From Moringa oleifera (Eukaryota > Streptophyta > Magnoliopsida > Brassicales > Moringaceae), in NCBI GenBank assembly GCA_021397835.1, contig JAJFZO010000087.1:5975001-6039000 (forward strand): a DNA stretch of 64,000 bases. Direction: 5' to 3'. Below the pieces are notes generated by a model, which ran no database searches, was not told the origin of the DNA, and worked only from the letters and a program-made list of their open reading frames with translations. Position 1 is the stretch's first letter. Every line of letters begins with the position of its first letter. A program made the translations under genes and the position numbers. This document shows, one piece after another, positions 12,735 through 23,476 of the stretch.

Positions 12735-12837
12735 TTTTTCTGATATCCAAATTGTATCTGAAACCTCTTATTTGTGCAAAAAAAAGACGAGTTGTCTAAT
12801 ATCACTCCCCCGATATCAGTTGATAGTTTTACTTGGA

Positions 12838-13062
12838 ATGAAAGAACAAAAAAGTGAAGGTTTAATTACTGAATTACTTCCCAATGGCATGCTCCGAGTT
12901 TAATGAAGATCTGATTCTAGTTTATCTTTCAGGAAGGATCCGACATAGTTTTATACATATACTAAAGGGAAATAAAGTAAAATAAAAATTGAAGTAAGTC
13001 CTTATGATTAAACTAGGTGGCATTTAATTTATAGACTTTGCAACAAGAATTCAAATGATTAG
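12838..13062 (+). pseudogene. infA: infA relic
   Basis: Encodes translation initiation factor IF-1. The start ATGAAAGAACAAAAA and the segment [15 protein letters not shown] match the family. The frame then meets TAA and TGA where LDNEDLILGY is expected, showing an indel. The end NKNSND-stop is recognisable at 13045-13062. infA is a pseudogene in many eudicot plastomes, having moved to the nucleus repeatedly, so it cannot be said whether it broke before or after this insertion. It sits correctly between rps8 and rpl36. Confidence 0.82.
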
Positions 13063-13170
13063 ATGGTTTTTCCAACTTCAACATTTCTTTCATGAGGATA
13101 CAATTCAATTTTCAAGAAACTTATTTTCTTCCAATAAGTAGATTCGGAATAAAGTTAAGGAATAACAACT

Positions 13171-13284
13171 ATGAAAATAAGGGCTTTTGTTTGTAAAATT
13201 TGTAAAAAGTGTCGACTAATCTGTAGGAGGGGATGAATTATATTAATTTGTCCCAACTCGAGATATAAACAAAGATAAGGATAA
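13171..13284 (+). pseudogene. rpl36: rpl36, full length with two stops
   Basis: Encodes bL36, a 37-residue zinc-ribbon protein of the large subunit. The frame is exactly 38 codons. It reads MKIRAFVCKICKKCRLICRRG, then TGA (family Arg, CGA to TGA), then IILICPNSRYKQR, TAA (family Gln, CAA to TAA), Gly and the true stop. Both stops are single transitions. The Cys residues of the zinc site remain, and extra Cys have arisen from Arg codons. Confidence 0.95.
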
Positions 13285-13408
13285 TCTTTCTAAAAGGGAC
13301 TTCCTTAAAAGAATCGATGAACAAGTCAAAAGAAAAAAAGAGGATCTATTTTGACATGAAATGGATATATCCATATATCTTTAACTTATCTTTATGAAAT
13401 GATAAAAC

Positions 13409-13870
13409 ATGGCAAAGCCTATACCAAGAGTTGGTTCACGTAAGAATGGACGTAGTGGTTTATGTAAAAATGCGCGTAGAATACCAAAGGGAATTATTCA
13501 TGTTCACGCAAGTTTCAATAACAACATTGTGACTGTTACGAATGTATAGGGTCGGGTCATTTCTTGGTCCTCTGCTGGTACTTATGGATTCAGAGGTACA
13601 AGAAAAGGGACGCCTTTTGTTGCTTAAACCACAGCGAGAAATGCTATTCGAGCAGTAGTGGATCAAGGTATGCAACGAGCCAAAGTCACGATAAAAGGCC
13701 CTAGGCTCAGAAGAGATGCAGCATTACGAATTATTTGTGGAAGTGGTATACTATTAAGTTTCGTACGGGATGTAACCCCTATGCCATATAATGGTTGTAG
13801 ACCTCCTAAAAAAAAGACGGGAGCAAAAAATAGAAATAAAGACCAAAAAGATTTCAAGAGAAATAACTGA
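13409..13870 (+). pseudogene. rps11: rps11 relic with run-on 3' end
   Basis: Encodes uS11 of the small subunit platform. ATGGCAAAGCCTATACCAAG at 13409 begins [21 protein letters not shown]. Two internal stops are TAG in the VTNV-GRV stretch (about 13547) and TAA in FVA-TT (about 13625; family Gln). From 13658 the frame is open: [40 protein letters not shown]. An extended A-run at PPKKK shifts past the normal RRV stop, so the frame continues about 16 codons to 13870. rpoA starts 29 bases downstream. Confidence 0.93.
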
Positions 13871-13898
13871 TTCAATGATATGATAAAATAATATTATT

Positions 13899-14948
13899 AT
13901 GGTTTGAGAGAAAGTAAAAGTATCTACTCGGACACTACAGTGGAAGTGTGTTGAATCAAGAACAGATAGTAAGCGTCTTTATTATGGATGCTTTATTCTG
14001 TCTCCACTTATGAAAGGTCAAGCTGACACAATAGGCATTGTGATGCAAATAGCTTTGCTTGAAGAAATAGAAGGAACATGTATTACACGTGCAAAATCTG
14101 AGAAAATACCACATGAATATTCTATCATAGTAGGTATTCAAGAATCAGTACATGAAATTTTAATGAATTTGAAAGAGATTATATTAAGAAGTCATCTGCA
14201 TGGAACTCGCGACGCGTTTATTTGTGTCAAAGGTCCCGGATATGTAATAGCTCAAGACATCATTTTACCGCCCTCTGTGGAAATTGTTGATAATACACAA
14301 CATATAGCTAGCCAAACAGAACCAATTGATTTGTGTATTGGATTACAAATTAAGAGAAATTGAAGTTATGGTATAAAAACGCCAAATAACTTTCAAGACA
14401 GAAGTTATCCTATAGATGCTGTATTCATGCCTGTTCAAAATGCGAATGATAGTATTCATTCTTATAGGACTGGGAATGAAAAACAAGAGATACTTTTTCT
14501 AGAAATATAGACACATGGAAGTTTAACTTCTAAAGAAGCACTTCATGAAGCCTCCCAAAATTTGATTAATTAATTTATTCCTTTTCTACATGCGGAAAAA
14601 GAAAAGTTCTATTTAAAGAACAATCAATACAAGGTTACTTTACCCTTTTTTCTTTTTCATGCTAGATTGGCTAAACTAAGAAAAAAGAAAAAAGAAATAG
14701 CTTTTTAATATATTTTTATTGACCAATCAGAATTGCCTCCCAGAATCTATAATTGTCTCAAAAAGTCCAATATACATACATTATTAGACCTTTTAAATAA
14801 GAGTCAAAAAGATCTTATGAAAAATAAAGATTTTCGCATAAAAGATGTAAAACAGATATTAAGCATTCTAGAAAAGAAATTAAAAAAGCATTTCGAAATG
14901 AATTTACTGAAAAATATGTTTGGTTGTGAATTCCAATGTAGCAGATAA
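13899..14948 (+). pseudogene. rpoA: rpoA relic, frame kept but with stops, 3' end altered
   Basis: Encodes the alpha subunit of the plastid-encoded RNA polymerase. The start reads M V stop E K V, with codon 3 CGA to TGA. Codons 38-154 are open ([39 protein letters not shown]), ending at TGA at 14361 where Arg is expected. The C-terminal domain resumes in the same frame at 14733 ([20 protein letters not shown]). Net length is close to the family. The last residues do not match the usual KNKF end, so a deletion junction with the petD intron may lie near 14920-14960. Confidence 0.93.
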
Positions 14949-14949
14949 A

Positions 14950-14998
14950 GGCATATTTCTACATGGCCCAATCAATAGTTTTAGTCACACGCTGCCAT
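14950..14998 (-). pseudogene. petD: petD stub: exon 1 and first bases of intron only
   Basis: petD encodes subunit IV of cytochrome b6f. On the minus strand ATGGCAGC (14998-14991) is followed directly by GTGTGACTAAAA, matching the 8-base petD exon 1 (usually ATGGGAGT) and its group II intron start. The rest of the intron and all of exon 2, about 1.1 kb in most plants, are absent between here and rpoA. petB lies upstream at the normal distance. The call rests on position plus the intron 5' motif. Confidence 0.75.
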
Positions 14999-15193
14999 AA
15001 CCCATTTTCTCTTCATAGAATTCCCTTCAACTATTCATGTCAAATAAATAATATTGTGGAGTTGAAGGAAAATATCCAAATACATTTCTTATTTTTTTTT
15101 CAATAATCCATATTTGTAGCAATGAAAAACTATTCTTCCTTCCCTGAGTAATAAGATAAATAATTGATTACAAATATCTATGATCTATATTTT

Positions 15194-16633
15194 CTATAAA
15201 GGGCCAGAAATACCTTGCTTATGTATCATTAGGAAGTGCATTAATATAAATATGGCAGTAAGAAGAGGTAATACAAAAGTGTATAAACTATAAAAATAGG
15301 TCAAAGTGGATTGTCCCATATTGGCACTTCCACGTAATAACTCTACCAAAGGTGAGCCTATTACAGGAATAGCTTCTAGTACACCTATTACAATTTTGAT
15401 TGCCCAATAACCAATTTGATCCCGAAGCAAGGAATAACCTATTACACTAAAAGATGTGGTCAATACAGCCAGAACCACACCAATAACCGAAGTCAATTCG
15501 CGAGGTTTTTTAAACCTACTAGTGAGATATACACAAAATACATGCAGGATCATCATTAGGACCATCATACTTGCTGACCATTGATGAATTGATAGGATTA
15601 ACCAACTAAAGTTAGCTTCAGTCATTATGTATTGAACAGAAGCAAAAGCCTTAATAACGGTTGGATGATAGTAAAAAGTCATAGCAAATCTCATAGCTAC
15701 TTGTACTAAAAAACAAGTAAGCGTAATTTCTCATAGACAATAAAATATGTTGACATGAGGAGGAACATATTTACTAGTTATATCATCTGAAATCACCTGA
15801 ATCTTAAGACGTTCTTCGAACCAATCATAGAATTTATTGAGATAGGTAAACCAAGGGACTCCCCGTCCAAGAACCATATATGAGAATTTCATCTTGTATA
15901 GCTCAAACAAAAACACCTAAATACTACTTGAAACGGATATGTAATAGAAAATTTGAAACTTCTTAATTCTCTCATTCAACATTATCTGAAGATACAAAAG
16001 AATAAAAATTCAAAAGTTTTTTTTTTTGTGGTTAAATGCTAAAAAATCAATTCGGCTCATTTGTCTTTATCTTGTGTTTATCATTGCAGGCCTCTTGAAT
16101 CTTCTATATTACCTTTTTTTTTTTTTTTTGGTATTTGTATGTAATGTGGCTTTATTTTATTCTTGTTTTCTTTATTATTGATAGGAATTCTCTTGTTAAG
16201 ACCCTACGAATAAATTGAAACCTCATATTCATACTAGAACCACGATGATTCAATAAAACCTTCAAAGTCCAAAGATTCCCTAAGTAAGAACCCTTGGATC
16301 ATCACTTATTCAATGAATAGAATAGATATAATGACTAAAAAAATAAAATACAGAGAAGCGTTTGTCCTTTGATCAAAATAAGCATAAACATGAAAGATGA
16401 TAAATCTTTCAATTTCTATTTCTAATATATAACTTTTCTTTAGAAAAGAATCTAACTATGAGGTCTGAATATTAAGTATGAATCATAGTTTGAATACTTC
16501 GTGATCTATTTCATAAATTTCGTGCTCCAGATGCTAGAATGAATATCCGACGAGGTAAAACCATCTTTATCAATATGACAGACCCATTCTCTATAGTATC
16601 AATAGAATCAATTATAACAAGTCACACACTCAT
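15194..16633 (-). pseudogene. petB: petB relic with intron, one stop in exon 2
   Basis: Encodes cytochrome b6, the di-haem subunit of b6f in the thylakoid membrane. Exon 1 is ATGAGT at 16633-16628, followed by GTGTGAC. The intron spans 16627-15836 (792 bp). Exon 2 (15835-15194) is 214 codons including the stop, the exact family size. It is open except for TGA at 15731-15733 (family Gly). [33 protein letters not shown] and [19 protein letters not shown] are clear. The haem-ligand His of LHVF is present; several Gly and Arg are changed. Confidence 0.94.
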
Positions 16634-16765
16634 ATTCCAAAAATACAATACAAAAACAAATTTCATGGTTGAACTACCAAAACAGAATAGGCTAAAAATC
16701 CGAGACCTAAATGCTTCGCTTCATTTTTTATATCGAAAAGGCTAGGACTTCGTGGTTTTATGAGT

Positions 16766-16987
16766 CTAATTAATTGAAATTATATCCAGTAAAACGAAAG
16801 AATTATAAATCTCTAAAATAATAGATAGGAATATCGCACATAGAGCCATTGCAATACCCATCAAAGGAGTCGTTCCCCATCCAGGAGCTACTTTACCATA
16901 TTCTAAATTCAATGGTTTCAATAAATCCCCAACAATGGTTCGTCTTGGCCCAGATCTAGAACTACCCTCAACAGTTTGTGTAGCCAT
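16766..16987 (-). CDS. psbH: psbH, complete 73-codon frame
   Basis: Encodes the small PSII phosphoprotein PsbH, one membrane helix, needed for PSII assembly near CP47. The frame is full length with no stop: [17 protein letters not shown] at the stromal N-terminus (including the Thr residues phosphorylated in the family), WGTTPLMG, a helix at about residues 40-62, and LLDIISIN at the end. Substitutions such as Ala/Val to Ile and Phe to Cys look unselected. The surroundings are all relics and no plastid promoter context works in a nucleus, so survival is probably chance in a short gene. Confidence 0.9.
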   Translation of the reverse strand: MATQTVEGSSRSGPRRTIVGDLLKPLNLEYGKVAPGWGTTPLMGIAMALCAIFLSIILEIYNSFVLLDIISIN

Positions 16988-17091
16988 AAATCTTATTTTG
17001 TATTCATTGAGATCTATTGACTTTGTATACCATTCCGTTGTAAATAAACGATCTTAGTATAGATCCATTTTGGTCTTGAAATTATATAATA

Positions 17092-17223
17092 ATGGAAACA
17101 GTAACCGTAGTCGCCATCTTTATATCTGGGTTACTTATAAGTTTTACTGGGTACGCCCTATATACTGCCTTTGGGCAACCCTCTCAAGAGCTAAAAGATC
17201 CATTCGAGGAACACGAGGACTAG
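17092..17223 (+). CDS. psbN: psbN, complete 43-codon frame
   Basis: PsbN is a small thylakoid protein needed for PSII assembly and repair rather than being a PSII subunit. The frame is intact: [20 protein letters not shown], one membrane helix at about residues 5-27, then [23 protein letters not shown] and TAG. It lies on the strand opposite psbH and psbT, its usual arrangement. With 43 codons, an open frame by chance is plausible even after long decay. Confidence 0.92.
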   Translation: METVTVVAIFISGLLISFTGYALYTAFGQPSQELKDPFEEHED

Positions 17224-17288
17224 TTGAAGTAATCAGCTTCCTAATATTGGTAGGCTGATTATTTTAATTAAGATAATGAAAAATTATT

Positions 17289-17390
17289 TCATTTTTTTAG
17301 TTGAAACTTTAGGCAGTTCCCAAAAAAAGATAGAGAAAAAATTATACCTAAAATCGATACTAAGAGGAATGTATAAACCAATGCTTCCAT
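17289..17390 (-). pseudogene. psbT: psbT with two compensating one-base indels
   Basis: Encodes PsbT, a one-helix PSII subunit. The frame begins MEALVYTFLLVSILGIIF as in the family. A T-run then seems to have lost one base, so the next stretch reads SLSFFGNCLKFQ instead of the usual FFREPPKV-type tail. An A-run before the stop has gained one base, restoring LKK and TGA at the usual place. The total is 33 codons plus stop, the family length. It is open but has the wrong C-terminal third. Confidence 0.85.
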
Positions 17391-17571
17391 AAATTCAATT
17401 GTGGTTTACAATTATAGCTTCCATACCTGTTTTTCTTATTTGGGATGATCCTTTAGATCAAGAAAGGACAAGAGTCAAAGAAAAGGCAGTGATTTAAATC
17501 AAGATTTCTCCAGCACCTTATGCCAAATCGCGAACAGAAAATAGAAGCAAAAAATAACAAGCAATGTTGCA
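17391..17571. other. psbT-psbB spacer
   Basis: The 181 bases contain no gene that I can recognise. The content fits the normal spacer between these co-transcribed genes. Confidence 0.6.
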
Positions 17572-19073
17572 TCAGACTACTTGTCTTCTTGTAATTGGAT
17601 CCCCAGTTTTTTGGAATGTTTCAAATTGCACTTGAACATCCAAATCTGGATCAATACAAGTAAAAACATCTCTGAACTGGGTTCTAGCACCATGCCAAAT
17701 GTGTCTAAAGAAGAAGAGCAGAGCAAACAAAGCATGCCCAAAAGTAAACCAACCCTTTGGATAGCTACGAAAAACACCATCAGGTTTCAAAGTAGCACGA
17801 TCTAATTCAAAAATTTCACCTAATTGAGCGCGTCTAGCATTTTTTTTCACAGTCGTGGGATCACCATAACTCACTCCGTTGAGTTCGCTGCCATAGAACT
17901 CAATAGTTACGCCTATTTGTTTGACACTATATTTCGATTCTGCCTTTCTAAAAGGAACATCCGTTCTAACAATTCCGTCTCCGTCTACCAAGACAAACGA
18001 AAATGTTTCAAAAAACGTATGCATACGACGTACAAAAAGTTCATGCCCTTCTTTATCTCTAAAGATGGGGTGTCCTAACCACCCAACAGCTATTCTATCC
18101 CCGTTATCCATTGAGCCCGCTCTAAATAATCCCCCTTTCGTTGGATTATAGCCAATGTAATCATAAAAAGCTAATTTTTTAGGAATTTTAGACCAGGCTT
18201 CTGATAAACTTTGATTTTCAGCTAGCCCAGCACTAACTCTTCGATATATTTCTTGTTGAAAGTATCCCTGATCCCATTGATAATGAGTAGGACCAAATAA
18301 TTCGATGGGGGTAGTTGCTGAACCATACCACATAGTTCCAACAATAACAAAAGCTGTAAAAAAAAAAAAGTTGCAATACCACTAGAAAGGATAGTTTCAA
18401 TATTGCCCATATGTAATCCTTTGTATAGACGTTGAGGCGAACGAACACCAAGATGGGATAAGCTCGCTAATATGCCCAATGTCCCTGCTGTAATATGATG
18501 AGAGGCTATTCTTCCTAGAACAAAAGGATTAAAACATTCTACGCCTCATACTGGATTTATAGATTCTACCTTTTCGGTTAGTCCATACGGGTCGGACACT
18601 CATATTCCAAGACCATATTCCAAAACAAGCCACTCCTAAAAGAAATAAATGAATTCCAAAGATCTTGGGCAAATCCAAAGAAAGTTTTCTTGTATGTTCA
18701 TCATAAAATATTTCCAGATCCTAATGCACCCAATGCCAGATAGTTGCCAAGAAGCACATGCCAGAAAACACGATATGTGCTCCGGCTACACCTTCGTAAC
18801 TCTAAATACGCACATTCCTTATAATCCCTCTTCTAATACTCCAACTGCCCCATGAATTGGTTATTCCTAAATGAATCATGAAGGGTATAACAAACATACC
18901 TTTTTTCCACGTTGGATTAAGAATGGGGTCAAAGGGATCAAAAATTGCTATTCATACAGGGCCATCGAACCGACCCAACCAATAACCAGAGCTATATGCA
19001 TTATATGAACAGAAAGTAAATGACTGAGATCATTCGATACGACGGTATGAACACGATACCAAGGCAAACCCAT
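17572..19073 (-). pseudogene. psbB: psbB relic (CP47)
   Basis: Encodes CP47, the inner antenna chlorophyll protein of PSII. The start at 19073 gives [16 protein letters not shown] 253-codon open part at 17572-18333 covers the last half: [20 protein letters not shown], the lumenal loop with [15 protein letters not shown], and the last helix with [20 protein letters not shown], ending TRRQVV (usually TKRQAV). Upstream, an A-run at about 18359-18370 and other indels shift the frame, and net length is about 25 bp under the family's 1527 bp. The chlorophyll-ligand His of [17 protein letters not shown] is still present. Confidence 0.94.
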
Positions 19074-19556
19074 GGAAATACCCCTTTATCAATGAAAAAT
19101 AGACACTATGTAACTTTATTGCATTGGAAAAAAACTATGCTATCGACCTTCTCCCTTTCAGCTAATTATTTTGGAGAAAGAATTAATATTTGTTCTATTC
19201 TTTTAGTAATAATGGAACAATTCTTTCATAGGAAAAAAAAAGAAGTAGATCTATTCTATATCCGATAAGTACCAATACGCAATGGGGGTTAACCCTATTT
19301 TCTATGAACGAACGTATTTATATTTGTTCATCATTCAAAGGACCTATTTGTAAAAAATTTCCTTTATTTTTATTCATTCTGTCTTGCTTTACCTTTATTT
19401 TCTATTTTATTTTATATTTTATGACCTTATTCAATCTATGTATAAAACAGAATTAATAAAGTATGATAAAGGCCAATATTATTAAGACAATAACCCCATT
19501 GTTACACTTCCACATCAAAGTGAAATAGAGCACTTAATTCCTTTTTCTTTCATTTA
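19074..19556. other. psbB-clpP spacer
   Basis: This 483-bp AT-rich intergenic stretch lies between divergent psbB and clpP. An 82-codon open stretch at 19020-19268 on the plus strand is antisense to the psbB start and is not a gene. I could not assign a promoter with confidence. Confidence 0.6.
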
Positions 19557-21580
19557 ATGCCTATTGGTGTTCCAAGAGTACCTTTTCAAAGTCTTGGAGA
19601 GGAAGATGCATCTTGGTTTGACATATAGTGCGACTTGCCAAGTATATTGGGCCATGTGGGATTTCCCTATTCTCTCTCTTGATCGAGATATCCTCTGTTT
19701 CACCCAAAAAAATTGATTTTATTATCAAAAATTTGTAGCGTGAAGTGCAATGAAGTGTAATTAGATCCATTTTTTGGGGGGTATTCAGATTAATATTTTT
19801 AATTAAAATGATTTATGGTTGACTTGGTTGGACCAATAAAATGAAGTATCTAGAATTCGTTTAGCAAAAACCCAATTGGTAATATATCTATGATTACCGC
19901 TTATATTATAAATGATTTTATTTATAAAAAAATTCTAAATAGGAATGATCTCAAACTGTTAATCAATCAAATAATATGATTAATACGTTGAATATTTGGC
20001 GAAAGACATGAAAGAAATAAATTGAAAAAAAATGAAGTCGTAGCAAAAAGACGTGGTATTTGGTTCATTTGTCTTATATGTGCAAATCAAAATCGTGCAA
20101 ATCTTTACTGGAAGTAGACTATAAACCTAAAAAAATTGAATACAAAATTGAAGAAGCCCATTCTACATCGCAATTTGGATTGGATCTCGATGAACAAAAA
20201 AATATCAATGAGAAGTTAGTCCGATAAGCTTAGTGAAATTTTTTATATTATATGATTATAGGCAAATGGTCAAAACGCATCTTTCTTTAAAAGTGGAAGA
20301 AAAAAGGAGGCCTTCATTAAAAGTTATAAAAAGCCTGCTATGAAAAAAGAAAGAGGGCTGAAATCTGCACATTGATTTTTTTTCGCAATTTTTGCTGAAC
20401 TGCATGCATCAAAAGGTGCCTGTACGGCTTCTAAGGGATACAATTTGATTTTATCTTAATCATTTATCGGGAAAGATTACTTTTTTTAGGCCAAGAAGTT
20501 GATAGCAATATCTCGAATCATCTTATTGGTCTTATGGTATATCTCAGTATAGAAAATGATACGAAAAATCTGTATTTGTTTATAAACTCTTCTGGCAGAT
20601 GGGTAATACTCGGAGTGGCTATTTATGATACTATACAATTTGTGCAATCTGATGTACAGATAATATGCATGGGATTGGCCGCTTCAATGGGATCTTTTAT
20701 CCTAGTCGAAGGAGAAATTACCAAACGTCTAGCATTCCCTCATGCTTGGCGCCAATGAGTTTTTTATTTGCGAGAAAAAGAAGACTATGCCTTCACCATA
20801 TGAAATATGAATTAATAAGTAATAATAGCATGGCACTTCGAATTTAATATGAATTTTCTTTTCAAAATATTAGATTATGTATCGAAAGAGTTGTATGAGA
20901 TAAAGGGGATTTCCAATTTTATCTTACCTATCATGGGCCTATTTTAGCGTCACAAACCTTTTTTCACACCGGAAAGCTATAAGAATATTTATGTTATGAA
21001 AAAGTACCCAAAAAAAAAAGAAACTTTAGGATTGCTAAATCACAGACAAAATAAATAAAATAAATATATAAAGCAACGGGACCATCATAGTATTTTTTCT
21101 AACTCCTCCGAAAAAAAGAAGGGTGGTAATTGGATCATTTATTGATCTGGGTCTAATAGACCTATTTTTTTTTTCTTTTTCTTTGATGGAAAGAAAGGCA
21201 AAAAACGTGAATTCCATTGTAGAGCCGTATGCAATGCACAAAAAATGCCTATACGATTACTCAATTCTCTCTTTTTTTTTCTTATTGTTCATTATTTTGT
21301 CTGCTCGCCTCAGCATGCGACATAGAAGAAAGATTTATTATGTTATATCATCAGGGTAATGATCCATAAACCTGCTAGTTCTTTTTATGAGACATAAACG
21401 GAAGAATTTATCCTGTAAGCAGAATAACTATTGAAACTTCGCGAAACCTTCACAAGGGTTTATGTACAAAGACCGGGCAAGCCCTTGTGGGTTGTATCCA
21501 AAGACATGGAAAGAGATGTTTTCATGTCAGCAACAGAAGCCCAAGCTCATGGAATTATTGATCTTGTAGCGGTTCAATAA
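19557..21580 (+). pseudogene. clpP: clpP relic, three exons, two introns
   Basis: Encodes the plastid Clp protease catalytic subunit ClpP1. Exon 1 is 19557-19627 (71 bp, the usual size): [20 protein letters not shown], then GTGCGAC starts intron 1. Exon 2 is about 20455-20745: [12 protein letters not shown], then [14 protein letters not shown], which holds the catalytic Ser in GLAASMGS. The catalytic His in exon 3's start region (IHQPAS in the family) reads IHKPAS. Exon 3 (about 21355-21580) has three in-frame TAA codons before [18 protein letters not shown] small deletion lies near the exon 2 start. The 3' end lies about 180 bp before rps12 exon 1, the normal layout. Confidence 0.93.
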
Positions 21581-21648
21581 AAAATAGCAGTGATTTCACG
21601 TAAATCCATAATTAAAGATTTTATTTAAGGCTTTGGTTTAGTTTAATG

Positions 21649-21694
21649 TTCTATTAAATATTCTATTAAACATTTAATAGAATATTTAATAGAA
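21649..21694. terminator. Perfect 22-bp inverted repeat between clpP and rps12
   Basis: Two 22-base arms (TTCTATTAAATATTCTATTA + AA and its complement) flank a 2-base loop. It lies about 70 bp after the clpP stop and before rps12 exon 1. A stem-loop here would suit a plastid 3' RNA-stabilising end. In unit 2 (23257-23295 region) the palindrome is 12 bases shorter; the third piece has a near-complete one with one mismatch. Confidence 0.7.
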
Positions 21695-21761
21695 GTAATC
21701 GTAATTTAGAATCATTTGGTTAGGATCAATCTAAACCAGCCCATTGTGCATATGATTCAGC

Positions 21762-21875
21762 ATGCTAACTATTAAACAACTTATTAACAACACAAGACAA
21801 CCAATCAGAAATGTCACGAAATCCCCCGCGCTTCAAGGATGTCCTCAGCGCCAAGGAATGTGTACTAAATGATGT
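21762..21875 (+). pseudogene. rps12: rps12 5' exon, tandem copy 1
   Basis: rps12 encodes uS12 of the ribosomal decoding centre. In plastids its first exon lies in the LSC and is trans-spliced to exons 2 and 3 in the IR. The exon is 38 codons, the usual 114 bp: [35 protein letters not shown], then AAA TGA TGT where Arg-Val-Tyr is expected. Several Arg codons became Gln (CGA to CAA). The following sequence is recognisable as the start of the 5' half-intron. The TGA at codon 37 is shared with copy 2. Confidence 0.9.
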
Positions 21876-22970
21876 ATTTGGCGAATCAAATATCATGGTC
21901 TAACAAGGAACCATTCTGATTAGTTGATAATATTAGTTAATAATTTTATGAAAGATTCATGTGAAAAGGTTTCATTAAATTAACTCTTAATTTTTGTCGA
22001 GTAGACCTTGTTGTTTTGTTACGAGAATTCAAGATTGAAAGAGTCGATTCAAATTCAATGGAATTTAGGAAAGATTTGATGAAAAAAAACCTGTTTAAAA
22101 ACGGATTTGAAGGTGCGAATCCAACATTAAGCCTTTATAACAATAATCTAATTCTCTTTTTTCTTTTTTTTTTTAGTTTTTTTAGCTAAGAGTTTGTAAC
22201 TTAATAAGAGAAGTTTTTGTAGTTTATGTTTTTTCCTAAAATATTACAGTTGTAACTAAATAGTTGTGACTTCAATCCAAAGATAGAACTCAAAAAAAAA
22301 AAAAGGTTCTTTATCATTTTATTTTCATTTGTTAATTATTTAATATAAGTTTAAAAATCTATAAATCTATTTTTTATGAATTGAATGAATAAAATAAAAA
22401 TAAAAATATGATTTTAACGGATTAGAATTTTAGTAAACATCCAATAATTTAAATTAAAAAAGGTTTATGCAATTTGCGTAGCTTTGTATTAATTCTTAGG
22501 GGTTTTTGTTGTTAATTTCTGTTTGAATTTATCAAACTAATTAGGTTTTGGGGGACATATTATACAAAATAAAGTTTTGATTTCTATCATAATTCATACT
22601 TCCAAAAAAAAATACTTTCTAAATCTAAATTAGAAGAATAATTATAAAGATATATATGTTGATTGATCTTCCTGTACAAATATAGGAGTTTTTTGATTAC
22701 TTAAAAATGATATATTATTCGTATATAATAGCCACCACTAAATTTGAAAAGGTGCTTTTATCAATTTGGTTTAAAGCAAGCAATATATAATGATTCAGAA
22801 AAATAATGATTCAGAAAGTTCTAAGAGTTACAAGATTTAAACTTAATCAATTAATTTCAACAATCCAAACCTATTGATTTTGACTAAAGATCTTCTATTT
22901 CTTCTTTTATATTAGAAAAAACAGAAGAGAAATATGAAACCTTTTATATTTAATATTATGGCAAGTGTGC

Positions 22971-22995
22971 GATGGGAAAAATAAGAATCCCCATC
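22971..22995. terminator. Short hairpin in tandem unit 1
   Basis: GATGGG pairs with CCCATC across a 13-base A-rich loop. The same hairpin stands in unit 2 at 24569-24593. It may be an RNA end structure of the rps12-rpl20 spacer; the function is a guess. Confidence 0.4.
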
Positions 22996-23362
22996 TCAAA
23001 AATGAAAAAAAAAACATATTATAAAAAAGATGAAACCTTATATCTTATCTTTATTTTATTCTAAAAAAGGTGACCTTCAATTATTTTATAATTTAGTAGA
23101 AAAAAATCGAAGAGTTCAAAACATTAGGGAATGAAAATCATTCCTTTTATACTCCTTACTTCTATATTATAAAAAAAATTAGCTTTTCGAGTTAGGTCGA
23201 TTCAGATTAGATTAATGTTTTTTTTATTTAGTTTTATTTAAGGCTTTAGTTTAGTTTAATATTCTATTAAATATTCTATTAAATATTTAATAGAAGTGAT
23301 TGTAATTCAGAATCATTCGACTAGGATCAATCTAAACCAGCCCATTATGCATATGATTCAGT

Positions 23363-23476
23363 ATGCCAACTATTAAACAACTTATTAGAAAGACAAGACA
23401 GCCAATTAGAAATGTCACGAAATCCCCCGTGCTTCGAGGATGTCCTCAGCGCCGAGGAACGTGTACTAAATGATGT
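23363..23476 (+). pseudogene. rps12: rps12 5' exon, tandem copy 2
   Basis: This second copy of the trans-spliced exon lies 1601 bp after the first. It reads [35 protein letters not shown], and so is better preserved than copy 1 (Pro2, Arg25 and Arg31 kept), but has Ala to Val at codon 23. It ends AAA TGA TGT like copy 1, so that change came before the duplication. No other part of an rps12 gene is adjacent; exons 2 and 3 are at 35106-35899 (-) and 41917-42705 (+). Confidence 0.9.

Noticed and set aside
12838..13062. infA as a functional gene
   Set aside because: The frame meets two stops after about 22 codons, and infA is commonly dead in eudicot plastomes anyway.
17581..18151. Three overlapping plus-strand open frames
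   Set aside because: They are antisense shadows of the well-conserved psbB 3' half.
21880..23220. AT-rich 1.3-kb flank of the rps12 exon as a transposon
   Set aside because: I see no transposase, terminal repeats or target-site duplication. Homology of its start to the rps12 half-intron and its position fit the rps12-rpl20 spacer.
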